NCBI RefSeq assembly: GCF_003591005.1
Contig: NZ_QYYD01000019.1
Span: 1-64,000 of the forward strand
DNA length: 64,000 nucleotides
DNA from: Rhodopseudomonas palustris
GTDB lineage: Bacteria; Pseudomonadota; Alphaproteobacteria; Rhizobiales; Xanthobacteraceae
Reading direction: 5' to 3'
Shown here: one piece after another, positions 9,846 to 18,359 of the stretch
Numbering within the stretch: the first letter of the stretch is position 1
Layout of the letters: each line of letters starts with the position of its first letter
The notes under the pieces: generated by a model
Told to the model about the DNA's origin: nothing
Seen by the model: only the letters and a program-made list of their open reading frames with translations
Databases searched by the model: none
Translations under genes and position numbers: made by a program

Positions 9846-10388
9846 CTACATCCCCTCGGCGCCCCGCCCGATCGCGGCGACGCCGGTGCGGACGACTTCG
9901 ACCAAGCCGAGCGGGCGCATCAGTTCGATGAACTGATTGATCTTCGACGGGCCGCCCGTGATCTCGAACACGAAGCTCTCGGTCGAAGCGTCGATCACCC
10001 GGGCGCGAAATGCTTCGGCAAGACGCAGCGACTCGACGCGGTGATCGCCGGTGCCGCGCAGCTTGACCATCGCAAGTTCGCGCTCGATCGAGCGGCCGGT
10101 CAGCGTCATGTCGACGACGCGATACACCGGCACCATGCGATCGAGCTGGTTCTTGATCTGCTGGATCACCATCGGCGTGCCGGTAGTGACGATGGTGACG
10201 CGCGACAGATGCTTCTGCGCCTCCGTTTCCGAGACGGTGAGGCTTTCGATGTTGTAGCCGCGCCCCGAAAACAGCCCGATCACCCGCGCCAGCACGCCGG
10301 GCTCGTTCTGCACCAGCACCGACAGCGTGTGGGTCTCGTTGGGGTCGTGGCGCTCTTCCATGAAGTAAGCGGATGCGGGCTGGGTCAT
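9846..10388 (-). CDS. ilvH: Acetolactate synthase small (regulatory) subunit
   Basis: A 180-residue regulatory subunit of acetohydroxyacid synthase, which binds valine and stimulates the catalytic subunit. The ACT domain is clear: THTLSVLVQNEPGVLARVIGLFSGRGYNIESLTV, then a second ferredoxin-like half with TGGPSKINQFIELMRPLG. The start at 10388 excludes 13 unlike residues of a longer open frame. It is downstream of ilvI on the same strand, 199 bp away, with a C-rich repeat between them, so cotranscription from the attenuated ilvI promoter is likely. Confidence 0.96.
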   Translation of the reverse strand: MTQPASAYFMEERHDPNETHTLSVLVQNEPGVLARVIGLFSGRGYNIESLTVSETEAQKHLSRVTIVTTGTPMVIQQIKNQLDRMVPVYRVVDMTLTGRSIERELAMVKLRGTGDHRVESLRLAEAFRARVIDASTESFVFEITGGPSKINQFIELMRPLGLVEVVRTGVAAIGRGAEGM

Positions 10389-10439
10389 TGAATCGGTCTC
10401 ACATTTGATTTGGGCGGTGACTCTCATCAGGCACGGTGC

Positions 10440-10567
10440 GCTCCCTCGCCCCGCTCTTGCGGGGAGAGGGTTGGGGTAGGGGCAACTGAGTCCGCGATGT
10501 GCGGAGGCGCCCCCTCACCCGCCCGACTTCGCCGGTCGACCTCTCCCCGCACGCGGGGAGAGGTGAT
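10440..10567. repeat. C-rich palindromic repeat between ilvI and ilvH
   Basis: CCCCGCTCTTGCGGGGAGAGGG (arms only: CCCCGC and GCGGGG) at the left and CTCTCCCCGC...GCGGGGAGAGG at the right make two hairpins in inverted arrangement. The sequence resembles 31-83 at the left edge. It is common intergenic filler in this group and could alter mRNA stability or the ilvI:ilvH expression ratio. Confidence 0.6.
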
Positions 10568-10587
10568 CAGCGCAGCAGGTCAATGGC

Positions 10588-12366
10588 TCACACCAGCGCC
10601 TTGCCGCCGGCGAAGGCGGCGGCGGTGGCTTCGTCGGTGGCTTCGGCCGGCAGCAGCATCTCGTTGTGAGCCTTGCCGGACGGGATCATCGGGAAGCAGT
10701 TCTCCAGCGCGGCGACGCGGCAGTCGAACAGCACCGGCTTGTTGACCTTGATCATCTCGGCGATCGCGCCGTCGAGATCGCCCGGCTTGGTCACCTGCAT
10801 TCCGACGCCGCCATAGGCCTCGGCGAGCTTGACGAAGTCGGGCATCGCCTCGGTGTAGGAGTGCGACAGGCGGTTGCCGTGCAGCAATTGCTGCCACTGC
10901 CGCACCATGCCCATGTACTGGTTGTTGAGGATGAAGATCTTGATCGGCAGCTCGTACTGCACCGCCGTCGCCATTTCCTGCATGGTCATCTGCACCGAGG
11001 CGTCGCCGGCGATGTCGATGACGAGGCTGTTGGGATGCGCCACCTGCACGCCGAGCGCCGCCGGCAGGCCGTAGCCCATGGTGCCGAGGCCGCCCGACGT
11101 CATCCAGCGCTTCGGCTGTTCGAAGCCGTAGAACTGCGCCGCCCACATCTGATGCTGGCCAACTTCGGTGGTGATGTAAGTGTCGCGGCCGCGCGTGCCT
11201 TCATACAGCCGCTGGATCGCGTATTGCGGCATGATCAGGTCGTTGTTCTTCTTGTAGGCCAGCGAATTGCGCGCGCGCCAGGTTGCGACCTGGTGCCACC
11301 ACGCCTTGATGTCAGGCTTCTTCGCCTCGGCCTTGAACAGCGCCAACAGATCGCCCAGCACGCTGCCGACGTCGCCGATGATCGGCACGTCGACGCGGAT
11401 GTTCTTGTTGATCGACGACGGATCGATATCGATGTGGATCTTCTTGGCGTTGGGCGCGAACGCGTCGGTGCGGCCGGTGATGCGGTCGTCGAAGCGCGCG
11501 CCGACGCACAGCATGACGTCGCAATCATGCATCGTCATGTTGGCTTCGTAAGTGCCGTGCATGCCCAGCATGCCGAGCCAGTTCTTGCCGGATGCGGGGT
11601 ACGCGCCGAGCCCCATCAGCGTCGAGGTGATCGGGAAGTCGGTGACCTCGACCAGCTCGCGCAGCAGCCGGCACGCTTCGTCGCCGGAATTGATCACGCC
11701 GCCGCCCGAATAGATCACCGGCCGCTTGGCGCCGGCGAGCAGCGCCATCGCCTTGCGGATCTGGTTGGGATCGCCCTTGGTGTGCGGCTTGTAGGAGACG
11801 TGGACGTCGGTCTTGCGCGGCGGATGATAGGTGCCGGTGGCGAACTGCACGTCCTTCGGCACGTCGACCACCACCGGGCCCGGACGGCCCGAGGTCGCGA
11901 CGTAGAACGCCTCGTGCAGCACGCGCGCCAGATCCTTGATGTCGCGCACCAGCCAGTTGTGCTTGGTGCACGGCCGGGTGATGCCCACCGTGTCGCATTC
12001 CTGGAAGGCGTCGTTGCCGATCAGATGCGTCGGCACCTGCCCGGTGATGCAGACCAGCGGGATCGAATCCATCAGTGCATCGGCGAGCGGCGTGACCATA
12101 TTGGTGGCGCCGGGGCCCGACGTCACCAGCACGACGCCCGGCTTGCCGGTCGAGCGCGCATAGCCCTCGGCGGCGTGGCCGGCGCCCTGCTCGTGGCGGA
12201 CCAGGATGTGCTGCACGTCGGATTGCTGGAAGATCTCGTCATAGATCGGAAGCACCGCGCCGCCCGGATAGCCAAAAATGTGCTCGACGCCGTGATCCTT
12301 CATCGCGCGGACGATCATCGCGGCGCCGGTCATCTGGTTCGGATCGTGGCTGGTGCTGTCGCTCAT
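10588..12366 (-). CDS. ilvI: Acetolactate synthase large (catalytic) subunit
   Basis: A 592-residue ThDP enzyme that condenses two pyruvates, or pyruvate and 2-oxobutyrate, in the first common step of branched-chain amino acid synthesis. The catalytic Glu lies in VRHEQGAGHAAEGYAR (Glu59); the ThDP/magnesium motif is GDASVQMTMQEMATAVQYELPIKIFILNN; the middle FAD-binding region includes LGMLGMHGTYEAN. The start at 12366 follows GGAG and gives the usual length; the frame stays open further upstream across the leader without any conserved sequence. It could equally be named ilvB or ilvG. Expression is probably set by the leader attenuator at 12433-12615. Confidence 0.96.
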   Translation of the reverse strand: MSDSTSHDPNQMTGAAMIVRAMKDHGVEHIFGYPGGAVLPIYDEIFQQSDVQHILVRHEQGAGHAAEGYARSTGKPGVVLVTSGPGATNMVTPLADALMDSIPLVCITGQVPTHLIGNDAFQECDTVGITRPCTKHNWLVRDIKDLARVLHEAFYVATSGRPGPVVVDVPKDVQFATGTYHPPRKTDVHVSYKPHTKGDPNQIRKAMALLAGAKRPVIYSGGGVINSGDEACRLLRELVEVTDFPITSTLMGLGAYPASGKNWLGMLGMHGTYEANMTMHDCDVMLCVGARFDDRITGRTDAFAPNAKKIHIDIDPSSINKNIRVDVPIIGDVGSVLGDLLALFKAEAKKPDIKAWWHQVATWRARNSLAYKKNNDLIMPQYAIQRLYEGTRGRDTYITTEVGQHQMWAAQFYGFEQPKRWMTSGGLGTMGYGLPAALGVQVAHPNSLVIDIAGDASVQMTMQEMATAVQYELPIKIFILNNQYMGMVRQWQQLLHGNRLSHSYTEAMPDFVKLAEAYGGVGMQVTKPGDLDGAIAEMIKVNKPVLFDCRVAALENCFPMIPSGKAHNEMLLPAEATDEATAAAFAGGKALV

Positions 12367-12432
12367 GGTGGGCTCCGGGGCGCCGTCTGGCGCTGACGTT
12401 CGGGTGGTTCGGACTAATCGAAGCGTTCGGAC

Positions 12433-12459
12433 AATAAAAAAGGGCCCGTGAAAGGCCCT
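12433..12459 (-). terminator. Attenuator terminator hairpin of the ilvI leader
   Basis: On the minus strand AGGGCC, a seven-base loop and GGCCCT (12441-12459) are followed by TTTTTTATT (12433-12441). This intrinsic terminator sits 67 bases before the ilvI start and after a leader peptide gene rich in Leu/Ile/Val codons. An upstream segment can pair with bases just before and within its 5' arm, so it can be disrupted. Confidence 0.85.
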
Positions 12460-12488
12460 CAGCGCACCGTCCGTTCGCGGGGTGGAGT

Positions 12489-12554
12489 CTATCCACCCCC
12501 GGCGGTGCGCCTGGGTACGACGATGAGAAGCAGCTCGGAAATTTTGTGTCGCAT
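12489..12554 (-). CDS. ilvIH attenuator leader peptide (21 codons)
   Basis: A 21-residue frame begins MRHKISELLLIVVPRR and ends GGG before TAG. Residues 8-13 are Leu-Leu-Leu-Ile-Val-Val, read from CTG CTT CTC ATC GTC GTA: exactly the products of the pathway it precedes. A promoter lies 34-61 bases upstream and an intrinsic terminator 30 bases downstream. Stalling at the control codons when charged Leu/Ile/Val tRNAs are scarce would favour readthrough. The ribosome site is weak (GAG seven bases before ATG), which leaves some doubt about translation efficiency. Confidence 0.85.
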   Translation of the reverse strand: MRHKISELLLIVVPRRTAGGG

Positions 12555-12587
12555 AAACTCGGCTCAGCTTCCCAAAGGTTGCGCGGG

Positions 12588-12615
12588 ACCATACCCGCGA
12601 AACCCGCAATGTCAA
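12588..12615 (-). promoter_or_regulatory. ilvIH promoter
   Basis: TTGACA (12610-12615), a 16-bp spacer and TATGGT (12588-12593) form a sigma70-type promoter on the minus strand. Transcription would begin near 12580, leaving a short 5' leader before the ATG of the leader peptide at 12554. Confidence 0.75.
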
Positions 12616-12804
12616 GGCGTGTCGGCGCCTTAAGGATCACACCTTAGCTGGATTTTGGCGCACTCGCGAGCCGGAATAACGGGCAGGCGCTATGCCGCGA
12701 AACGTGATCGCCTGCGTAACGGGGCACGCCAGCGCTGCGTCCTACCGATGTGGTTACACTCAAGCCCTATCGCCAGCCTCACCGCTGCGCCCCTCCCCCA
12801 AGCA

Positions 12805-12946
12805 CGTCATTCCGGGGCGCGCGCCCTTCGCGCGCGAACCCGGAATCCCGAGGTTCGGGGCACCCGCCCGTAGCCACAACTGCGAGATTCCGGATTCGCG
12901 CCATCGCGCCGACCAAGCCGGCCCGATGACGCGCCCCGGAATGACG
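12805..12946. repeat. Dispersed palindromic repeat B, copy 1
   Basis: The element begins CGTCATTCCGGGGCGCG and ends CGCGCCCCGGAATGACG, so its ends are inverted. It also holds CCCGGAATCCCGAGGTTCGGG. Two more copies are at 42674-42809 and 42887-42987. With the ilv leader upstream it fills the gap between ilvI and miaA (12555-12971); no gene is seen there. Confidence 0.8.
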
Positions 12947-12971
12947 AAGTCAGAGGACCGCAATGACCAGG

Positions 12972-13916
12972 TTAAAAGGCCGGCATCACGGACTGCAGCA
13001 CCCCCTCCGCCTCTTCCGGCCTCACCCATTTGAACTCCGGCAGCTGGTGCCGGAACCAGGTGAATTGCCGTTTGGCGTAGTGCCGGGTGTCGGCCGCGCC
13101 GATCGTGGCGGCGTCTTCCAAAGACAGCTCGCCGCGCAGATGCCGGATCAGCGCCGGCACGCCGTGCGCCTTCATGGCCGGCAGCAGCGGGTCGAGGCGG
13201 CGTTCGGCCAGCGCCGCAACTTCGTCCAGTGCGCCGGCCTGCAGCATCGCGGCGAAGCGGGCGTCGATCCGGGCGTACAGCGCCTCGCGCTCGGGGCTGA
13301 GAAACAGCGCCGCCACGCCGTCCGGCGGCAGCAGCGGCGGCGACGCCTCGCCGTGCCAGTCGGCCAGCGGCCGGCCGGTTGCCAGCACCACTTCCAGCGC
13401 CCGGGCGATGCGCGAGCGGTCGGCTGGCGCCAGCCGCTCGGCGGCGGCCGGATCGTGCTGCGCCAGTTCGGCATGCAGCGCCAGAACGCCGTCCCGATCG
13501 AGCCGCAGCCGCACCGCATCGCGAACCTCGGCAGGCACCGGCGGTACCGTCGACAGGCCGCGCGTCAGCGCCTTGAAATACAGCCCGGTACCGCCGATGA
13601 AGATCGGCAGGCGGCCCGCCGCCCGGACTTCAGCCAGCGCCTCCGCGGCAGCCTCAACGAAAGCACCCGCGGAAAAATTCACCGCCGCGTCCACCGCGCC
13701 GTAGAGACGATGCGGAACCATCACCTCCTCGTCTCGCGTTGGCCGGGCGGTGATGGTCCGCAGGTCGCGATACACCTGCATCGAATCGGTATTGATAACG
13801 ACGCCGTCCTGAGCCTGCGCCAGCCGCAGCGCCAGCGCCGACTTGCCGCTGGCGGTCGGCCCTGCGATAAGCACCGCCGCCGGCCTTTGCCGCTGCCCCG
13901 GAACCGTTCCCGACAT
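12972..13916 (-). CDS. miaA: tRNA dimethylallyltransferase
   Basis: A 314-residue enzyme that adds dimethylallyl to N6 of A37 in tRNAs reading UNN codons. The P-loop [15 protein letters not shown] is near residues 18-32, followed by [12 protein letters not shown], the catalytic Asp-containing DSMQ motif; [17 protein letters not shown] and [10 protein letters not shown] complete the family pattern. The start at 13916 uses an ATG whose bases overlap the serB start on the other strand; an in-frame ATG at 13937 is the alternative and would put the gene start inside serB. A longer open frame upstream has no family similarity. Confidence 0.94.
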   Translation of the reverse strand: MSGTVPGQRQRPAAVLIAGPTASGKSALALRLAQAQDGVVINTDSMQVYRDLRTITARPTRDEEVMVPHRLYGAVDAAVNFSAGAFVEAAAEALAEVRAAGRLPIFIGGTGLYFKALTRGLSTVPPVPAEVRDAVRLRLDRDGVLALHAELAQHDPAAAERLAPADRSRIARALEVVLATGRPLADWHGEASPPLLPPDGVAALFLSPEREALYARIDARFAAMLQAGALDEVAALAERRLDPLLPAMKAHGVPALIRHLRGELSLEDAATIGAADTRHYAKRQFTWFRHQLPEFKWVRPEEAEGVLQSVMPAF

Positions 13917-14808
13917 GTCGCTCGTCGCCACGCTCATCTGCAATCCGAACAATCCCGCGCTCGACTCCACCGTGCTCGAGGGCGCCCGCGCCGTGCTGCC
14001 GCAGCCCAATACGGCGCGCTGGCTGCACGATGAGGTCGCCGCCGACATCGTGTTCGACAGCGACGAGGACGCGCTGGCGATCGCCGAGCGGCTGCGCGCC
14101 GCGCGCGAAGACCTGCCGATCGACATCGTCGTGCAGCCGGAAGCGACGCGGCGCAAGAAGCTTTTTCTCGCCGATATGGATTCGACCATGATCGGCCAGG
14201 AGTGCATCGACGAGCTCGCCGATTTTGCCGGGCTAAAGGCGCATGTCGCGGCGATCACCGAGCGGGCGATGCGCGGCGAGATCGAATTCGAACCGGCGCT
14301 GCGCGAGCGCGTCGCGCTGCTCAAGGGCCTGCCGCTGTCGGTGATCGATCAGGTGCTCGACACGCGTATCACGCTGACGCCGGGCGGCCGCACGCTGGTG
14401 CAGACGATGCGCGCCGCCGGCGCCTATACGTGCCTGGTGTCCGGCGGCTTCACGCATTTCACGCGCGTCGTCGCCGAGCGCATCGGCTTTGCCGAGCACC
14501 GCGCCAACGAACTGCTGAGCGAAGACGGCAAGCTCACCGGCCTGGTCGCCGAACCGATCCTCGGCCGCGAAGCCAAGCTGGCGACGCTGCTGGCGCTGCG
14601 CGAAGCCGACGATCTCGACGCTATCGACACGCTGGTGGTCGGCGACGGCGCCAACGACCTCGGCATGATCCAGGCCGCCGGCCTCGGCATCGCCTACCAC
14701 GCCAAGCCCGCCGTCGCCGCCGCCGCCCACGGCCGCATCGACTTCGGCGACCTCACCGCGCTGCTCTACGCGCAGGGCTATCGCCGCGACGAATTCGTCA
14801 GCGGTTAG
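13915..14808 (+). CDS. serB: Phosphoserine phosphatase
   Basis: A 297-residue HAD-superfamily enzyme that dephosphorylates L-phosphoserine in the last step of serine synthesis. The nucleophile motif is [11 protein letters not shown] (Asp87, Asp89), the second motif is [10 protein letters not shown] and the metal motif is [12 protein letters not shown]. The N-terminal 80 residues form the ACT-like extension seen in long SerB proteins. It is divergent from miaA with overlapping start codons, so its promoter must lie within the miaA coding region. No strong ribosome site is seen. Confidence 0.95.
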   Translation: MSLVATLICNPNNPALDSTVLEGARAVLPQPNTARWLHDEVAADIVFDSDEDALAIAERLRAAREDLPIDIVVQPEATRRKKLFLADMDSTMIGQECIDELADFAGLKAHVAAITERAMRGEIEFEPALRERVALLKGLPLSVIDQVLDTRITLTPGGRTLVQTMRAAGAYTCLVSGGFTHFTRVVAERIGFAEHRANELLSEDGKLTGLVAEPILGREAKLATLLALREADDLDAIDTLVVGDGANDLGMIQAAGLGIAYHAKPAVAAAAHGRIDFGDLTALLYAQGYRRDEFVSG

Positions 14809-15285
14809 CCGCCGCATTCTGGTTATCCGTAGCCTCGACGAAGCCACGCGCAATCGAGGGCGGTCGCCCACCATCGCTTACGCTCCGCTGCGGCGGTCGG
14901 GGGCAAGAGCCCACAACGCTGTCCCTCGTTATCGCCCGACTTGATGGGGCCCAGTATCCCAGAGCGATCGCGGGACCACTGTGCCACCATCACGAATGCC
15001 GGGGATCCTCTGCTCTCGCGAAGAATGACAGCTCTGCTGTTCGGCACCGCGTTGGTCGAGCGCCGACACCTCGCTCATCAACCCGCCGTCTTTCATGGTC
15101 AACGCGTAGTTAACAACGCTCGCTCGTTCGCCGTCGGGCTTTCAGGAAAAGCGAACCTGAACGGCACATTCACACCACTCGCGGCGCAGTTGTAGAGGTT
15201 TGCGGCTGCGCTACACTTAACCGTTTCTCAGCATCGGGTGCGCATAGTCGCGGCAACGAAAATAGAAATCAAAGAGTTCCAGAAA
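14809..15285. other. Intergenic region with a degraded repeat, no gene seen
   Basis: Between serB and the HerA-like gene. Positions 14930-15031 contain CCCGACTTGATGGGGCCCAG and GATCCTCTGCTCTCGCGAAG-like segments that look like a decayed dispersed repeat ending in AGAATGACA. Downstream to about 15235 I see short AT-richer patches, including GTTAAC at 15109-15114 and CTTAACC near 15216, but no convincing promoter or reading frame. Confidence 0.4.
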
Positions 15286-17034
15286 ATGGCAGAAGCTGTT
15301 TCGTCGCCGCTGTTCGGCAAGATCATCTCGGTGCGGGGCTCGATGGCCCGCGCGGGAATCCTGCCGGAGAGCCGGCTGTCGCCCGCCGCGATGCGCGCCA
15401 CCGTCGGCCGCTTCATCAGCATCCGGACGGCGACGTCGACGATCATCGCGATCATCACCGAGGTGTCGTGCGAGGACGTGGTCGGCGACAGCTACATTGC
15501 CAGCGCCTCTGTCGATTTGCTTGGCGAGATTCTGCCCGGCGCGATGCGCCCGAAGTTTCAGCGCGGCGTCACCAGCTATCCGGCGATCGGCGACGTGGTT
15601 GAGCCGATCAGCAGCGACGATCTGCGTATCGTCTACGCGCCCTCGGGATCCGACCAGATCAATGTCGGCACGTTGCAGCAGGACCCCTCGGTGATCGCCT
15701 ATGTCGATATCGAGGAGATGCTGTCGAAGCACTTCGCCGTGCTCGGCTCGACCGGCGTCGGCAAATCCACCGGCGTGTCGCTGCTGCTGAACGAAATCCT
15801 GAAGTCGCGCCCGGCGCTGCGCATCTTCCTGCTCGACGTCCACAACGAATACGGCCGCTGCTTCGGCGACAAGGCGCTGGTGCTTAATCCACGCAATCTC
15901 AAGCTGCCGTTCTGGCTGTTCAATTTCGACGAGATCGTCGACGTGCTGTTTGCCGGCCGCCCCGGCGTGCCGGAAGAGCTCGACGTGCTGGCCGAAGTGA
16001 TCCCCATCGCCAAGGGCCTGTACGTGCAATACACCAGCACGGACCGCATCGGCCTGAAGCGGCTCGATCCGAAAACGGTCGGCTACACAGCCGATACGCC
16101 GGTGCCGTATCGGCTCGTCGACCTGATCTCGCTGATCGACGAGCGCATGGGCAAGCTCGAGAACCGCTCGTCGCGCATCGTCTATCACAAGCTGATTTCC
16201 CGCATCGAAACCGTGCGCAACGATCCGCGCTATGCCTTCATGTTCGACAACGCCAATGTCGGCGGCGACACCATGGCCGAAGTGATCAGCCATCTGTTCC
16301 GCCTGCCGGCCAACGGCAAACCGATGACCATCATGCAACTGGCCGGCTTCCCGGCCGAGGTCGTCGACTCGGTGGTGTCGGTGCTGTGCCGCATGGCGTT
16401 CGATTTCGGGCTGTGGAGCGACGGCGTGTCGCCGCTGCTGTTCGTCTGCGAGGAAGCGCATCGCTATGCCAGCGCCGACCGCACCATCGGTTTCGGGCCC
16501 ACCCGCAAGGCGGTGTCGCGCATCGCCAAGGAAGGCCGCAAATATGGCGTGTATCTCGGCCTGGTGACGCAGCGTCCTGCCGAACTCGACGCCACTATTC
16601 TATCGCAGTGCAACACCCTGTTTGCGATGCGGCTTGCCAATGATCGCGACCAGTCGCTGCTGCGCTCCGCAGTGTCGGACGCCGCCGCCAACCTGCTGTC
16701 GTTCGTGCCGTCGCTCGGCACCCGCGAAGTGCTGGCGTTCGGCGAAGGCGTCGCGTTGCCGACGCGGCTGCGCTTCAAGGAAGTGCCGCCGCAGCAGGTG
16801 CCGCGCTCGGAAGCTGCGATCTCGACGGTGCCGTCCGCGACCGCCGGCCAGGACATGCACTTCGTCAGCGCCGTACTGGAGCGCTGGCGCGGCGCCACCT
16901 CGCACCGCGACGTGCCGAACGATCAGGGCTTCACGGAACGTCCATTAGCCCGCACCCTCGACGCGCCGATGCTGCAGCCTTCGCTCGGCCTCGACTCCGA
17001 CCGCTTCTCACTGCTGAAGAAACCGCTGCGCTGA
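15286..17034 (+). CDS. HerA-type DUF87 ATPase
   Basis: A 582-residue FtsK/HerA-superfamily ATPase. An N-terminal beta-barrel-like region (residues 5-125, FGKIISVRGSMARAGI...) precedes the P-loop GSTGVGKST at 154-162; Walker B is LLFVCEEAHRYAS near 385-395, followed by the arginine-rich SRIAKEGRKYGVYLGLVTQRPAELDATILSQCNT, a sensor typical of HerA and VirB4-like pumps. Archaeal HerA works with the nuclease NurA in DNA end processing; no nurA-like gene is nearby. In bacteria such genes are found in DNA repair or defence settings, but no partner is visible here. The upstream in-frame ATG at 15238 is possible. Confidence 0.82.
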   Translation: MAEAVSSPLFGKIISVRGSMARAGILPESRLSPAAMRATVGRFISIRTATSTIIAIITEVSCEDVVGDSYIASASVDLLGEILPGAMRPKFQRGVTSYPAIGDVVEPISSDDLRIVYAPSGSDQINVGTLQQDPSVIAYVDIEEMLSKHFAVLGSTGVGKSTGVSLLLNEILKSRPALRIFLLDVHNEYGRCFGDKALVLNPRNLKLPFWLFNFDEIVDVLFAGRPGVPEELDVLAEVIPIAKGLYVQYTSTDRIGLKRLDPKTVGYTADTPVPYRLVDLISLIDERMGKLENRSSRIVYHKLISRIETVRNDPRYAFMFDNANVGGDTMAEVISHLFRLPANGKPMTIMQLAGFPAEVVDSVVSVLCRMAFDFGLWSDGVSPLLFVCEEAHRYASADRTIGFGPTRKAVSRIAKEGRKYGVYLGLVTQRPAELDATILSQCNTLFAMRLANDRDQSLLRSAVSDAAANLLSFVPSLGTREVLAFGEGVALPTRLRFKEVPPQQVPRSEAAISTVPSATAGQDMHFVSAVLERWRGATSHRDVPNDQGFTERPLARTLDAPMLQPSLGLDSDRFSLLKKPLR

Positions 17035-17045
17035 AGACCCTCTCG

Positions 17046-17126
17046 GTCATTGCGAGGAGCGAAGCGACGAAGCAATCCAGTTCAATGTACCGCACGTCTG
17101 GATTGCTTCGCTTCGCTCGCAATGAC
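17046..17126. repeat. Dispersed palindromic repeat A, short form, copy 2
   Basis: It begins GTCATTGCGAGGAGCGAAG and ends CGCTCGCAATGAC, with GAAGCAATCCAG and CTGGATTGCTTC arms inside. It lacks the roughly 35-base insertion of the long form. It lies in the 216-bp gap after the HerA-like gene. Confidence 0.85.
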
Positions 17127-17250
17127 GGCGGGGTCGGCGCTTGGCGCCAACCATTGGCTTGCTGGAATGCAATCCATTCGACGATGTGATTGACTGCAAT
17201 CCATCAGCCTCTAAGGTTTTGCGCATCGTTCAGCCTCGCGGATCTCATCA

Positions 17251-17832
17251 ATGACCTCGCCTGCCGTCTCTCGCTTCCCCGTACCGCCGCTCGCCGAGAT
17301 GCCTGAGGATATCCGCAGCCGGATCGAGGGCGTGCAGGAGAAGTCGGGCTTCGTGCCCAACGTGTTCCTGGCGCTGGCCGCGCGGCCGGATGAGTTCAGG
17401 GCGTTCTTCGCTTATCACGACGCGCTGATGGACAAGGACAGCGGGCTCAGCAAGGCCGAGCGCGAGATGATCGTGGTGGCGACGTCGGCGGCCAATCAGT
17501 GCCAGTATTGCGTGGTCGCGCACGGCGCGATCCTGCGCATCCGCGCCAAGAATCCGCTGATCGCCGATCAGATCGCCACCAATTATCGCAAGGCCGACAT
17601 CACGCCGCGGCAGAAGGCGATGCTCGACTTCGCCATGAAGGTCAGCCGCGAAGCCGAGACCGTCGGCGAGCGGGATTTCGAAGCCTTGAAGGCGCACGGC
17701 TTCAGCGAGGACGACATCTGGGACATCACGGCGGTCTCGGCATTCTTCGCATTGTCCAACCGGATGGCCAACGTCACCGCGATGCGGCCCAACGACGAAT
17801 TCTATCTGATGGGCCGGCTGCCGAAAGCGTGA
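17251..17832 (+). CDS. AhpD-like peroxidase-related protein (carboxymuconolactone decarboxylase family)
   Basis: A 193-residue all-helical protein. The redox motif is in ANQCQYCVVAHGAILR (CxxC followed by H), as in AhpD and the uncharacterised peroxidase-related family. The N-terminus (MPEDIRSRIEGVQEKSGFVPNVFLALAARPDEF) and C-terminal FFALSNRMANVTAMRPNDEFY are typical of that subgroup. It probably reduces peroxides or a dithiol partner. The MgtC gene follows after 23 bp and may be cotranscribed. Confidence 0.87.
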   Translation: MTSPAVSRFPVPPLAEMPEDIRSRIEGVQEKSGFVPNVFLALAARPDEFRAFFAYHDALMDKDSGLSKAEREMIVVATSAANQCQYCVVAHGAILRIRAKNPLIADQIATNYRKADITPRQKAMLDFAMKVSREAETVGERDFEALKAHGFSEDDIWDITAVSAFFALSNRMANVTAMRPNDEFYLMGRLPKA

Positions 17833-17855
17833 CGGTGCGGCTGGGAGATTGAAGG

Positions 17856-18332
17856 GTGCTGCCGTTCTGGGACATCGTGATGCGGCTCGGCATCGCCACC
17901 CTGGCGGGCGGACTGATCGGGCTCAATCGCGACCTCAAGGGCAAGCCGATCGGGATGCGAACGCTGTCGCTGGTCGCCCTCGCCTCGGCGCTGCTGGTGG
18001 CCGTCGCGGAGCAGTCACTTGGGCAGGAGCGGATCGGCGATCCGACGTCGCGCGTCATCCAGGGCATTCTGACCGGGATCGGTTTTCTCGGCGCCGGCGT
18101 GATCGTGCACAGCGGCCGCCACAATCACGTCCACGGCCTGACGACCGCCGCTTGCGTCTGGCTCGCCGCCTGCATCGGCATCGCCTGCGGCTCGGGTCAC
18201 TGGCTGATCGTCGGCGTCGCGATCGTGATTACATTCGCGGTGCTGATCGGCGGCCACGCCGTCGAAACCACGCTGCATCGCCTGCTCGGCGGCAAAAGCG
18301 AAGAGAAGGACACGATCGCGCCGGAAGACTGA
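17856..18332 (+). CDS. MgtC/SapB-family membrane protein
   Basis: A 158-residue inner-membrane protein with four to five hydrophobic segments. RLGIATLAGGLIGLNRDLKGKPIGMRTLSLVALASALLV and RVIQGILTGIGFLGAGVIVH are the conserved MgtC/SapB motifs, including the acidic-poor GxGFLGAG turn. It lacks the long cytoplasmic C-terminal ACT domain of Salmonella MgtC. Start codon is GTG, with GAAGG just upstream. Family members affect magnesium limitation survival and membrane potential; the role here is inferred. Confidence 0.85.
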   Translation: MLPFWDIVMRLGIATLAGGLIGLNRDLKGKPIGMRTLSLVALASALLVAVAEQSLGQERIGDPTSRVIQGILTGIGFLGAGVIVHSGRHNHVHGLTTAACVWLAACIGIACGSGHWLIVGVAIVITFAVLIGGHAVETTLHRLLGGKSEEKDTIAPED

Positions 18333-18359
18333 GCGCGGATCGCGATCAGCCGAAGCGCC

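Noticed and set aside
10666-12396. 576-codon plus-strand open frame across ilvI
   Set aside because: Antisense shadow; ilvI motifs are on the minus strand.
14809-15285. Possible tRNA or small RNA gene
   Set aside because: No cloverleaf, anticodon arm or T-loop GTTCRANNC match found; only decayed repeat sequence.
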